Shown here: one piece after another, positions 35,904 through 48,345 of the stretch
Layout: each line of letters starts with the position of its first letter
How positions within the stretch are numbered: position 1 is the stretch's first letter
DNA from: Coriaria nepalensis
Lineage: Eukaryota; Streptophyta; Magnoliopsida; Cucurbitales; Coriariaceae
NCBI GenBank assembly: GCA_027186245.1
Contig: CP114500.1
Location: 8,070,001 to 8,134,000, forward strand
Direction: 5' to 3'
DNA length: 64,000 bases
Made by a program: the position numbers and the translations under genes
Notes under the pieces: model-generated
Databases searched by the model: none
Seen by the model: only the letters and a program-made list of their open reading frames with translations
What the model was told of the DNA's origin: nothing

Positions 35904-37187
35904 TCAACCTTCTGATGCCTTGGGCGAATTTTCCGGAGTCTTAAGAGAGGTGGAAGAAGAAGAAGAAGAAGCTGTCTTACCTTTATGTGCCGAAACTGCA
36001 GATCGGAATTCCTCAACTATGGATACTTCTTTAAACTTCAAAGCAACAGTAGAAAGACCTTCCTTCGCTTCTCCAGTACTATTCACACATGCAAAGGTGA
36101 TCCCTTTCTTGTCCATATTAGTCAGCTTCATGTCTGGGTAAAGACTAGCATTCAAAATCAACCTGTAATTCCCCTTAGCCCTCATAAGAAGTCTGGCCTT
36201 TTCTGCCGCCCCTGTAGTGGACACATTGACTCTTAGCTCGCCTTTTCCACGTTCCTTCCAGCCTCCATCTATGAACTCGAACAAAATGGAATCAGCAGTG
36301 AAAACCACTTTTTCATTCTCTTCACCTGTCTCAACTGAGACTGCTTGCATAGATGGGAATTTACTTCCCTCACTTTTGGAAACAATGGAAGTTCCTGTGG
36401 CAGAACCAAAAAGGGTAGAGTTTCCATTGTTATTAGATAGACCAAGACCAGTAGTACCTACACTAGACCCGTCTTTTGGAATAGTCCCAAAGGAAAATAC
36501 AGAGGATGAAAACCCTGTTCCAACAAGACCAGTAAAGGCATTTTGGCTACTGGATAGCTGTTGGAATGAGCTCAATGGAGCACTTTCCTTTTCTCCCACT
36601 TTCTTGTCTTCATTCTCTGTTTTATCTTCTCCGACGGGATCCTCCTTCGTTTCTTCATTCACTGTCTTATCTTCTCCAACCGGATCTCCTTTCTTGTCTT
36701 CATTTTCCATCTTATTTTCTCCAACAGGTTGCTTATTTTCACAGTTTTCCTCTTCAGCTTCAACATTGTCTTTAGGGGCAGATGATTTGGTCTCCAATCC
36801 ATCAATCTTGCTTTCAGGCTGCTTATCATCTCCCTCTTTACCATTTTCGGTTTCTTTATTAGCAACATCTTTGCCAGTTCCATCCGAGACTGTTTTATCA
36901 CTAGTTGCTTGTACATCAGTTGAAGCTTCTGAAGGAGTTGAAGCGGATTGGGTAGAAGGCGGGACTAATTGGATCCCAGCAAAAGGATTGGAAGTAGGGG
37001 TCGAGGGTGGGCGACGTACTTTGACAATTCTTCTGGTTGCAAGAACTTCTTCGCTGGCCCGCTTGAATGTTCCCGTCTCTTGCTCGGAAACATCTTCATC
37101 GTCATCAAGACCAGGGTTGTCACGAGAGAGCTCCCTACCAGCAGCTCTCTTCTTTGATGGAGGAAGGGCATTTTCAGCATCCCCCAT
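35904..37187 (-). CDS. NUP50: NUP50-type nucleoporin with a Ran-binding domain
   Basis: Nuclear-basket nucleoporin that binds importin-alpha and Ran and helps cargo release. The coding region is one exon of 427 aa. The N-terminus MGDAENALPPSKKRAAGREL and RRIVKVRRPP carry the basic importin-alpha-binding type of segment, and KRASEEVLATRR follows. The middle is acidic and contains a 15-residue tandem repeat (DPVGEDKT and variants). A few FG motifs (VFSFGT, TLFGSA) lie near the middle. The C-terminal Ran-binding domain includes VVFTADSILFEFIDGGWKER, GELRVNVS, KARLLMRAKGNYRLILNASL and GITFACVN. The ATG at 37187 fits plant NUP50 starts better than the in-frame ATG at 37211. A spliced leader exon near 38266-38370 indicates a 5'UTR intron. 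NUP50 also sits beside beta'-COP in Arabidopsis. Confidence 0.92.
   Translation of the reverse strand: MGDAENALPPSKKRAAGRELSRDNPGLDDDEDVSEQETGTFKRASEEVLATRRIVKVRRPPSTPTSNPFAGIQLVPPSTQSASTPSEASTDVQATSDKTVSDGTGKDVANKETENGKEGDDKQPESKIDGLETKSSAPKDNVEAEEENCENKQPVGENKMENEDKKGDPVGEDKTVNEETKEDPVGEDKTENEDKKVGEKESAPLSSFQQLSSSQNAFTGLVGTGFSSSVFSFGTIPKDGSSVGTTGLGLSNNNGNSTLFGSATGTSIVSKSEGSKFPSMQAVSVETGEENEKVVFTADSILFEFIDGGWKERGKGELRVNVSTTGAAEKARLLMRAKGNYRLILNASLYPDMKLTNMDKKGITFACVNSTGEAKEGLSTVALKFKEVSIVEEFRSAVSAHKGKTASSSSSSTSLKTPENSPKASEG
36603..36735 (-). repeat. 45-bp tandem repeat within NUP50, about 3 copies
   Basis: Three adjacent 45-bp units encode 15-residue acidic blocks of the type DPVGEDKTVNEETKE, with several substitutions between copies. 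The length is a multiple of three, so the frame is kept. Confidence 0.85.
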
Positions 37188-37262
37188 TGAAGAATCAAGT
37201 GAAAGGACCACAAACGGTAAGCTTTTGGAAAAGAAGCTTTAGGTGTAATACGAGTACCAAAA

Positions 37263-38265
37263 CTGAAACATGAAACACGACATATTATAAAGAAAGAAAA
37301 AAGATTTTCATAGTACAAATATGAGAGAGGGGGGAGGGGGGGGGGGGTTTAAAGAACGTCAAAACAGGAGCATTAAGACATACTCAAAGCTTCAAAAGAC
37401 AAGCATGAAACAATTAATGGAATCCACTTATAGCAGCTAGTATTTGCCTTAAAGAAAGGATCAACTAGGAGATAAGACAAATGAATGGAAAAGTTTCCCA
37501 TACTATTAGGTATTTAAATATGAAAAGGATAATCCAAAACTGGTTTTCTTGGATTTAATAGAACAGAATAGAATCAATAGATAACTATAATCGCTCATAC
37601 GTGCAATGACTGATTAGTACAAGTATAAGATTTACTCATTACAATTTTTTATTAAATCAAACTAACTAGAAAAAGTACATACTCTTCTGAATGTAATTAC
37701 TTTATGTAACTCTACACTGAAATTAAACTCTGAGAATGGTGGCAGTGTATCAAACAGTCAGTTTTCTCATCTCAAAACAACCGGAAAGCTTTTCAATACA
37801 AAACATGCATGAAACCTAACACATCAGAGCGATTATACGCACAGTCAATAATGGAGCTCAAATTCACTGATACCCGAGAAACGAACAGTAAGAAAATGAA
37901 AAGGGGGCAACTTTCAAGAAAGAAGGAATTTATTAAAGAAAGGGCGTATGTCCGAACAATCCTCATTAGATACTCGTATTTCATTTCTCGATTACCTGCT
38001 ACAAATTTAACCTAACAGAGGGTAAGAGCTAAAACCCTATCATTTCGGAACAAAATCTAAGCTATTATCAAACTCAGGTCATCCACCGCGACGAAATCGA
38101 AAGCGAGTAACCAAAAATTACGAACAGCTCAAAGGAATCGAAAATATTCGATTGAAATGACGAAGAATGAAACGAAATGAAAGGGAGGAGAGAAACCAAT
38201 CGTAAAAGTTACTCCATACTGTAAGATAATAGATAAACAAATGGGTGATTTGATTAGAAACTTAC
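37263..38265 (-). other. Probable 5'UTR intron of NUP50
   Basis: On the minus strand a GTAAGT donor lies at 38265 after a pyrimidine-rich leader, and a TTTCAG acceptor ends at 37263, 75 bp before the start codon. A TATATA-like box lies near 38357. The intron contains a G/C homopolymer run at 37328-37347. Inference from splice consensus only. Confidence 0.55.
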
Positions 38266-38370
38266 CAAAAATCTGAACGAAGCTGAAGCTGAACCTCAAG
38301 CAGAAGCAGAAGGAAAACCTACAGACAGCTTAGGAAGAGTTAAGCGATAGATCCGTCGAGTATATAAGAA

Positions 38371-39803
38371 TAAATATAAAAGCGTTTTCATTTTTTCAAT
38401 TTTAATTTAATTTAATTCAATCTATTTTTTCAGTAATTACCTAATTATTTAATTTTTATATATACTACACAGATTGGGTTTTGGATAAATAAAAGACTCA
38501 GAAAAGGAAAGACGTTGAGTAAGCACGTGATTGTCATGCTTCTTGCTTGCCATCTATTGTAGATGCGGACAGGTGTTAACTAGCTATTGGCTATTGATGT
38601 AATATATAATTGGGCTTTGAATGAGAGGCCGACATCGGCACAGAATCCCTACTAAAGTATGAAATGATGTTTCGGCCCAGAGTCACCATGGGTCTGGTAT
38701 CTGTTCTCACACTGTTTTTGTTTTTTCTTTGATCGCTTCTGATTTCATATTTCTGCATGATCATGATTATTTCAACGGTTTTCACTTTCGATTCATATAC
38801 GTAAGAGGTAGGAAAGAAAATCCATAAACAAACGTAGGAGATTAAAGTGCCAAATTCGAATTATCTAAGGTTCGAAGGCAGGTTGAGAGATCATCACTTG
38901 ATACCATTTTTTTCCTGATCTTATGAGTATGACTGGGATATTATTTCTCCATTACTCCTGAAAAATAAAATTGTGTCACATATAACCGACTATGTCAAAT
39001 CACACAATTTCATTCTTTGGATAACGGGAATAATCTATGTGTGACTCATGTAATAATTTATCATTAACAATGCTTAATGAATATGGTAAACAACATTATA
39101 AGAGCAACTCATTCTAAGGCCTAAACAGTCTTTTTCATACTATATATATTGTGGTGTGCCATTACGAAATTCTCAAGTTTCACTACAACGCTTTTGCACA
39201 GCTGGGTGTATAACAGGAATACAGCCTGTTAAGCTCTTTCAGCCTCATCCATGGTGATAGTGCACTTAATTACCTAAAAGAAAAAAAGATGGTCGCCATA
39301 AATATCTACCAGAGATTCTCATCAACGAATTTCTTATCTACTTTCTCACCTGTGTAGGGGATCCAAGCAGCTGGAACCAACCATCTTGATGTGGGACCCT
39401 ATTGATTTGACGTAAGCACTACAAAATAAGAAGACAATCAAGATGTCACCAATGAAAGAAGACGACATATGTTAAGAAAACCCATGTTTGGTTTATTATG
39501 AAACACAGGGAAACAGATTTAAGGATGGCAAGACCCAGTGGATGAATATAGTACCAACAATAGTGCATGGAACTGACATCATAAAAACAGTACTAGGACT
39601 CTACTAGCAATTTCGGATAACAAAATCATGAATACTGATACAAAAGTAACTATATATCTACGATTAGTAGAGGTTAGAGATGGTGATATGGTGTGGTGAG
39701 AAAACGGCAGGCTGGGGGAAATGGAGTTGAGATGGCAATTCAGAATCAACTAATCACCGGGGGCAAAATTGGATTTTCACACTTGCCCAAACCAATTGCA
39801 TTT
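38371..39803. other. Intergenic region upstream of NUP50 and downstream of beta'-COP
   Basis: Contains the NUP50 promoter and, on the right, the expected beta'-COP 3'UTR. No further gene is seen. Splice-like motifs near 39.2-39.4 kb may belong to 3'UTR introns but cannot be confirmed. Confidence 0.5.
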
Positions 39804-42800
39804 TTAGGCTGATGGGGTTCCTTCATTATTCGTACCCCACTCTTCTTCAGCATCGTTACCATTTACAAGAACCACGCCATCCGGAGAATCCGCATCCACC
39901 GCGACAGCCTCTTCTTGGCCCTCTTCTTCATTTTGCTCCTCATAATGTTCGCCTTCATAATGTTCTTCAGTAACCTGAGACAAAGGCGTAATTTCAGTAT
40001 GTGCAAGAAGATGACTGGAAAACTTGTAATAAAGTTCATTATCTAGAGAGAGATCGATGCCACGATAATGAGCAAGAAATAATAAGAAAAAACCCGAGGC
40101 TTTCATCTGCCAATATATCGAGACGGATATATCATAAATAACCAGAATCAGAAAGAAAATGTTTTACATACTTCTAATCAATTTAAAATTTGATGGGTAC
40201 CTCATGATTTGAATCTCCATTTTCAAAAGGCCCCTCTGAATCCACTTGCATATTTTTAAAAGCCTCCACGAGGGTCAAATACTGTTTATCGGCTTGATTA
40301 GCATATTCCTCTGCCGGGGGAAGGGCACCCCTAAAAATGTAACCAGGGAGAAATTTTATTTAAAAATAATAATAAATTGTATCCATATACATGGAATCAA
40401 TAATGAAAAAGGAAGGATACAGACTAGGACAAACATGGGAGAAAACAAAATTGTTAAAGATCAACAAAAGGAGTCTTCAATAAACGCAAAGAAAATATTT
40501 TCGAACAGAAACAGTTGATAAGAGGCTACAGAGGGCTGATCCTTGTTCAAGAAATGATGAATGAAGCAGAAGTGCAAATTTGCCCTCTGACCCACTCACA
40601 TGCACACATAAAAAGTACATAAAAAGGTGGATGGAAGTGATCACCATTCAATACCTAGTCTGTGCAGCTTTAGATTCAACAGAAAGGGCAACTTGCCAAT
40701 CATCGAACAAATTAGAATACTCTTCAGGATCCGCCAAGGACTCGGCCGCTTTCGGATTTACCTGTATGTAATGTCAAGTTACATGAAACAAATCTATACA
40801 ATCAAATAACATTAGTCTGCAGTTAAGTTGAAATTTTGCTTTTAGGTGCATTGGCAATTCACCACAGTATATATTCATCCATTTCCTTGGTTCTTTTTTG
40901 TCTCAGTAGACGCATAGCAAAACGTTTCCAAATACGGATGAGAAGCTGAAAGTTTGACCAATTGTATAATGGTTACCAAATCCATTGATGCTAAATACTA
41001 GACAAAAATCTAAACGACATTGAAGATAAACAAGAGAAATAAGGGACCAATCATTCGCCAATTGTATACTGAATGAAGTATAGTGAGAAGAAAAAAATTC
41101 CATATTGTGTGAGATTAAGGGGATTAGTTTGTGTCAATTAAAAAATGACAGCTGGAAAATTATAAGCCAAATTTTTATACAAGGTTTGATCACAACAAAC
41201 AGGTAAATTTTTAAACAATTACCTTATTCAGGTCCTTTCTCCAGATTGCGACTATCTCCGAGACCTTACTTGGAAGATAAGACCTTGCCATTAAGGCAGC
41301 CTCAGGTATCCGATTGCTACAAAAAGAATAAATATCCATCAGCCAAATTCATTATTCTATTTTTTAAGTAAAGATAAGATTTTTACCTTTCCACCAGTAG
41401 CTGGAGGCAGTCTTCCAACCTACCCAACATAAACAAACAAAGGAATGAAACATTGTTCTTTCCGTGCTCGTTGGCAAGTGATGCAAGTTTTGATATCCCT
41501 TCAGCATCTCCTAATGAAGAATACAGCAGTAACAAACCGCTGAAGTCCATAGCATGCTTCAAACATTCCTCAGCCATTTCCAACTGCAAGAAAGTAGTTC
41601 AAAGAAAGAGATAAAACATAGCAAAATAAGACATATAACACAATTTGACTTGGTACGTAGAAGGGTGACATAGAAAAACCAGTCAGAGGTGAAAGTACAA
41701 CACATAACTGGGATACCTTTCCGGTGGACATAGCCAATTCTCCAAGCTGCTTCCATTTGGACTCGCTCTGCACAGTTGTGGCTATTTCCTGGGTAAGACC
41801 ACAGTAATTTTTGTTTAGGATCAAGCCATTATTAGGTGGGGCATGTAACCTCTTATACGGATCTCACTAATTTTACAATTTCATTTTTAGCATAAATCAG
41901 GTTGGCATACCTTTGCAATCTCTAATCTGCCAAGCTGTATTGCCAACTCAAACCTGTAGTCAGGATCTACAGCTACTTCTAGAGCCTCTTCAATCATACC
42001 TCGTGATTCCAAGAAGCGAGCAACACTGAGGAACAATAGGAAGGATGAAAAATCAGTGACCAAGATTTCATAATAGCTTAAGTAACCATGTCAGAAAGCA
42101 GCAGAAGTTACGTTGAATTTGAACATGGCCTAAAGATGCCAGCAATTCTAGGACCAAAATCTATATAGATATAAAGATGGCTTAAAAAAATGGACCGAAA
42201 CATAACCAGTAGAGGAAATTCTTTAACAAATTTTTAAATTACTGGAAAAACCTCTTAAGAAGTCAAAACATGTAGTTAAAAGCTATTACCTGTTATGATG
42301 TTCTTTAGGAATTGTAGGCAGAACTTCACTGGCTCTTTCAAAGTCTCCACGCATCACAAGTGTCTTGTACTCAATTAAGCTAAGAAGTAATGTGTAACCC
42401 ACAACACTGCAGAGGAAAGAAAGAAAATAAAACCAGTTAATTATAAATATGTATAGGCCATATACCCCTGTTCTTTAATAAGAAATTAAAAAGCTGCCTA
42501 CTTGAATTCTTTGTCAATGAGAAACACCCGGCTTTGACTAGCAAGGTACCCCAACAAGTACATGGGTCGATCCAAATGGAACATTGTGGTTACCTGAAAC
42601 CATAATGCTACTTTTATGGACATTATGTAAAACTCATCTAACCTGCATATCGATGAATGATTTTTATTTTTTAAACAAAGCATGAAACCAAATACCATAC
42701 CTCGCCACCAACGCAGTAATTAAGCCTCCACGAGGAGTTGTTGTAAATGAAACAATCCCCAACCCAGATACCTGTTCTCACCCGTTCATTTGTTTCATGC

Positions 42801-45800
42801 AGAAGCTCAAAAGCATCCTCAACGCCTTGTTCGTCAACAGGTTTTCCACTATCCAGATAGGAAGATACCATATCACGCTGCAAGTTGCATTTGGAACATG
42901 AATAATAAGAATTATCCTCCATAAACCTGTACTGGACTTAAAAGGAGAATGAAGTTAACAAAGATTCTTACATTATACTTCAGGATATAGAATGATGTAT
43001 CACTGGAAATTGCCACTAAATCACCACTATCAGCCCAATAGAGGTTCTAACCATTTGGAAACAGAAAAGAATAGAAAGTTAGAAAAAATAATGTAAGGCC
43101 ACTGAGACAGCTACTTGAGATATCTTTGTGCTCACTTTTACGTTGACATCAATTCGACGAATCAACCTGCACTCAGCCCAATCATAAAAGCAAATAAAAT
43201 CATTTGAACACATTGCCAATAGAGTTCCTCCAAAAATACGCTCAGCCGAGAAGGTTGGTCGAACGCTCCTCTTTTCCTGGGACAAAAAAAAGGGCATCTT
43301 CATCAAAATCTAGCCACATTCCTATAGAGGATACTTTTTGGAACTCTCAGGCGAAATCATTAAAATATAGAACATAAGATGATGACTCGAAGTCTTGAAC
43401 CAAAATCAAACCAAGATCCATAATCCAACAATAAGGAATGTAAACAAGGTCAAATGCAAACACCCACAATCAACTGCAGGATCTCACGAGAAACAAATTA
43501 GCCAAAAACAACTAAGGGGAGCGGAGGCTAGCCATTCCCTCTTCTTCACTTAAATAATCATAGTGGATTAAGGTACATTTGAAAATGTGAAAAATCCGAG
43601 GTAAACAGTTTTCCAACATTACAGAATTGATTTCACAGATTATAGCCACTAACTTAGATTAATAAATACCTGGAAACTTTTACTGAAAATCTTGATTTTT
43701 GATGTACTCTCTCGAACAGCGTATTCACCATCCAATGACCACACAAACTCCAATGCTGAACCAAATGACCGATTCCTCCATGCCAAAGCAGTATATATGA
43801 TATACTCACCATCTCCACAGACGACAACAAATCTCCCATTGGGATTGTGCTTCAAGCTCTAAAGTACAATAGAAGCACACATAACTAAATTTCTAAAGAG
43901 CAAGATGCAAACCACGAATTTAAAAACAAGATGTTCAAGCCATATGATGAACAACACCACATGAAGCAACCTTGAAAATAAATTATAACAGCTTGCAAGG
44001 CAGTTAGAGAAGCTAAGAAAACATGAAATGCATTTTATTACGATCTGTAACTTCATATCCTGTTTCTCCTGCAGTGCTTATAGTAACAACCACAAGGGTG
44101 AAAATCAGTAGATCCTTCCCATTAATTAATCAATAAAATGCAATGAAGTCATAACAGTCTTAGAATAACATGTGTCTGAACATACATTTATATATTTTGT
44201 ACCACAGACATAGTAACATATGTAAACATAGAAGAGCTTGCGGACAGTGTCTCCAAGATTCCAACTGCCACGGGGGTGCAGAGAAGAAAGAAGCATATAA
44301 TTCATAAAAGAGATATCATGGACAAGCAAAAATATGGCCAAATTGTAGCTTACTTGAGGATAAAGATCGCAATTTCCCAATTCTTTAACAGCCAAAGGCA
44401 ATCTCTCTCCATCAGTAACCTAGTAAATGCAAAAAATAAAATAAATAAATAAGTAAATTGTACTTGTCACTTTGAGTTTCCCAACCAAAAATAAACCAAA
44501 ATCTGAAAGAGATCAAACCTCAAAATCTGCTCCAATACTCTTAATGTTCACAGTTTGAATTTCATTATGCTTCGCCCAAATAATTTTTCCACTGTTATCC
44601 ATGCTAGCAACAGGCACTTCCCGACCAAGTTTCACCATAATGGTTCCTTCATCATAACCAATCACAACCCTGTAGGAGCGAAAACAGCGTTTTAGCTTTA
44701 TTGATTGTAAGAAAAATAAGAGAAAGGGAAATAAAAATATAAAACGCAAAGTTGTAAACATTAAAGCCACAGATGCTAAGTTTCATTAACAACTCAGCAC
44801 ATCACAAAAATAAAAAGGAATGAGTTATACAAGAAAAAAAAATTACAACTATGCAAGAGACTTGCCTACGTGAACCCTTCATGTATCCAAGAGCCCAAAC
44901 TCGTTCAAGCCCATAATTCAAAGTGTTCTCAAGCCTGTACGTCAGTAATTTGATCAGAATATAACGAAAGTTGAAAGTTATCAGAAGAACACAGATTTCA
45001 ATTATGCAAATCACTCTGAAGTCCATGGAAGAAGAGGAAAAAATTTAAAGGTGACGGGATATTTTAAGAACCAAATATCAAGAAAATTCATGCCAGTGTT
45101 GGCATTATACAACTCAATACTCCAGCGAAAATTTATACCAAGAGATAGAAGTTACCTATATGTGGTTGAATGCCATATGCGAACCGTTCCATCCTCAGAA
45201 CCTGTAATTATTATTGGAAGTTCCGGATGGAAACATACTGCAGAAACATTGTGTGTATGACCATCAAGTGTCTGGACACAACTCTTGGTCTGATAGTCCC
45301 ACACCTGCTTTCACGAGATATATACACATTATCATCAAACATTCCTTATGAATCTATGATTGAAGCATGGCTTAAGAAACATGACAAACAAAGGAAGACC
45401 TTAGCAGTGTGATCATCAGAACCAGTAATTAAATAAGGTTTATCTCCACCAGTAAAGTAATCGACACAGTTTACTCCCTTCTGGTGGGCATCCAGTGTAA
45501 AATTAGGTTCTTGAGAGCCAAGGTTCCATATCTGCCAAATCACAGATTAGGACAGTATCATAAGCACTACATGCACAAATGAAAAAAAATTAACCAGCTC
45601 TACCGATTTATGGTAATATTAATACCTTTATAGTGCGATCAAGCGATGCACTAGCAAAGGTGTTAGTGTCCTTGGGATTAAATGTCACTTGCATCACATA
45701 ATGGGAATGTCCCTCAAAGATCTGAGTGCAAATCCAGCCCTTGTCCCAATCCCAAAGCTTTATGAGCATATCATCTGATGATGAGAGCACATATGGAAGG

Positions 45801-47811
45801 GTAGGATGTACAGCCACACACCTAATGTAATCTGTATGAGCCTCAAATACTTGTATCTTATCCATCGTATTGTAATTGTACACACGGATATACATATCAT
45901 CAGCTCCAGCAACAACCCACTGCTTACGTGCTATAAATTTGGCAGATCGAACTGCAACAAATGGTATGAACTTCAGAACTCATTAAGATCTATTCTGAAA
46001 ACGTAATGAAGTGGGAGCAAAATGATCTCCCACTTGATATCATGATGTCATTAAGTAAAGAAAAATCTGAACAGAAAAGGCAGACATAACTATTTACCTG
46101 GTAATTCGGTCACTTCAAAAGACTTAGCCATGGTCTGGGAGCAGTACCATAGAGATTTCAAGTTAATTCAACGCGATTACAGTAATTTATAAAATAAAAA
46201 GAATTAAGCATGCATAAGGCTCTGAAGTCTAAACCTGAAAATGAAAGAAATAACCGTAGTCCTTTTGAAAGTTTTACAAATGTAAAGTATGTTGCACTTT
46301 GTAGCATTTACAAATTTATAGCACCTAAAATACACAGAGGGAAAAGAAAGTATGTTGCACGGGGAAATCAAATGCCTAACAACAGTTTTCATTAAGGTAA
46401 AAAAGGGTTTTAAAACGTTTGACTATAGTGTTTAAAAGATCCAAGTAAAAAATATTGCAACAATCATTCCAGATTAGTAGACCCTTTTTTGTCACGCGTA
46501 ACACGCTGTATGAAGTTGCAAGCAGATCATTGGAGTTTTGTTGCAGCCATGGCCATGGTAGAACAGCATTTTCTGGCTGATAGTCAATTAAGACAATCAT
46601 TTGAAACACTAATTACAACTTTCATCCTTTAGTTTGATAGCTTTCTTAATACTATGAGCAGAAATGCCAATGCTAGTTGAAAACAGTAATGAACTTATGA
46701 AGCAATACTACTTCAAATAATCCTAGTGCTAGTAATCCGTAACTTATTTCCACACCTGAGACTGGTAGTTCCAGATAGACACTGTCCCCGAATACAAACT
46801 TGCAAGAATCCTACAGCATCAATGATAAGGATCACATTTCTATTCTCATTTTCCCATTAAAATGAGAAATATAATGAAGTCATAATCCAGAGAAATCAAC
46901 TCCACAGCCTTTATGTGACGTTTCCGGAGATCAATCATAACACACATACTTTGGGACTGAAAGTAGTGGTCATTGGTTACAATCATCTAAGAAAATGCTT
47001 TATTAGAGAAGATACTGGAGAGAAAATTATTGAATTACCATGGTTCTGTCGGATGGAGATCCACAGATTTCACTCGTTCTGATCTCTGTGCAAGTTTTCT
47101 CTGAACCAAAAAAGAAAAATATGCACAAGGAATTAACCATGCAATTAGGAAAGTAGATACAACATTATCAGACTCTAGTTTGGTCAGATCCAGTTGACCG
47201 TACCTTAATTTCAAGTCTGAGAGGCTGTGAACACATAAGAAAATCAAACAAACTCATTAGTACTACTAGCACGTTAACTTTCAAATACGGATATAATTGG
47301 AAGATAAACCCAAGGAAAATAAATGTCAATCAGTAACTCAGAACAGTTTCCAGATTCCACTAAACTCTCATTTCCTTTCATTTGTTTCCTCTTTCTCAGA
47401 CTCCAAACATAGAAGGATCGATTCTTAAGTAATGGAAAAATGAATATCAATCCAGGATTGAAAAATCATGAAATTCTGATCAGTCCGGTATAAGACTTCG
47501 CATCTCAGCTAAGTAAACCAACGATTGCTCCAGTTTAAGTTACTTGAAAGCAGAAGAAAAATAAAAAAGACAATCCGAATCCATTTCCTCACTATTCCCA
47601 ATCCATCAACTACACTCGAACAAATTCCAGCTCTCACCATTCGGCTTTAGAAACCAAAGAATCATCGATTTTGAAACGAAATGCTATACTAAGAGAAAAA
47701 TAAGCACATACTGCGAAAATAACATCGAATCGAAGAAGATCTCAACCAGATCTAAGCGATACTCCAACACACAGGCGTTTTGGAACTGGAAATAGATCCT
47801 GCACTCACCAT
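39804..47811 (-). CDS. COPB2: Coatomer subunit beta' (beta'-COP)
   Basis: Part of the COPI B-subcomplex; its N-terminal propeller binds dilysine retrieval signals on Golgi-to-ER cargo. Many exons. The start codon is the last three bases of exon 1 (47809-47811), followed directly by GTGAGT; the next exon reads PLRLEIK. WD40 blades follow: [87 protein letters not shown] and [20 protein letters not shown] second propeller ([39 protein letters not shown]) and an alpha-solenoid ([40 protein letters not shown]) complete it. The tail is acidic and ends [14 protein letters not shown], the conserved plant ending. Length is about 900 aa, normal. Frames are open at each exon I checked. Confidence 0.94.
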
Positions 47812-48345
47812 GTTTGTTATGTAGAAGCTCCGGCAGAGATGTCAGCCTAGCAATCCAGATGATCCAAGCTCACAGAGAGAGAGAGAGAGCGCGACGTAGA
47901 GAGTAGAAAGGGAGGGAAGGAGGCCTTCGCGTTAAGAATGATGAAGCGATAAATCAACGCTTCGCTGTTAACTTGTTAAGGCAAAGGTTTACGAAAAAAC
48001 TGCCAGTCTGCCAGTGGATCGGGAAGCTCCGGTGCGCGTAATGTTGTTGATTAGAATCGATGTCATGACTTATTAGGATCTGCCCACAGCAGGGCCCTGT
48101 GGTGCCTCGATGGCAGTGATACATACGCCACGCTGGCACATGAGGTCCTTAAAAGGAGATATATTTTAGTATAGTCAAGAGAAATTTTATTTCATTAAAT
48201 TATTATTTTATTTTTCATCACAATACACGAACAGCGACATAGTACTATAACTAGAACAGAGTTACTCCTCCAACACAACACACAATTTTATTCCCATCAC
48301 CCTTCAGACTCAATACGACGTGTAGGATCGCAATAGGAGATCTCT
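47812..48345. other. Short spacer between beta'-COP and its truncated paralogue
   Basis: Holds the 5'UTR of beta'-COP (GA-rich, to about 47.9 kb) and the 3' end of the paralogue. I see no remains of the missing beta'-COP C-terminal coding region here. Confidence 0.6.

Noticed and set aside
36217..37242. A 341-codon plus-strand open frame
   Set aside because: It is antisense to the NUP50 coding exon; its Ser/Pro-rich content mirrors the acidic NUP50 codons and resembles no known protein.
39221..39420. Possible additional small exon downstream of beta'-COP
   Set aside because: The main frame already ends with the conserved plant C-terminus at 39804; splice-like motifs here can only concern the 3'UTR.
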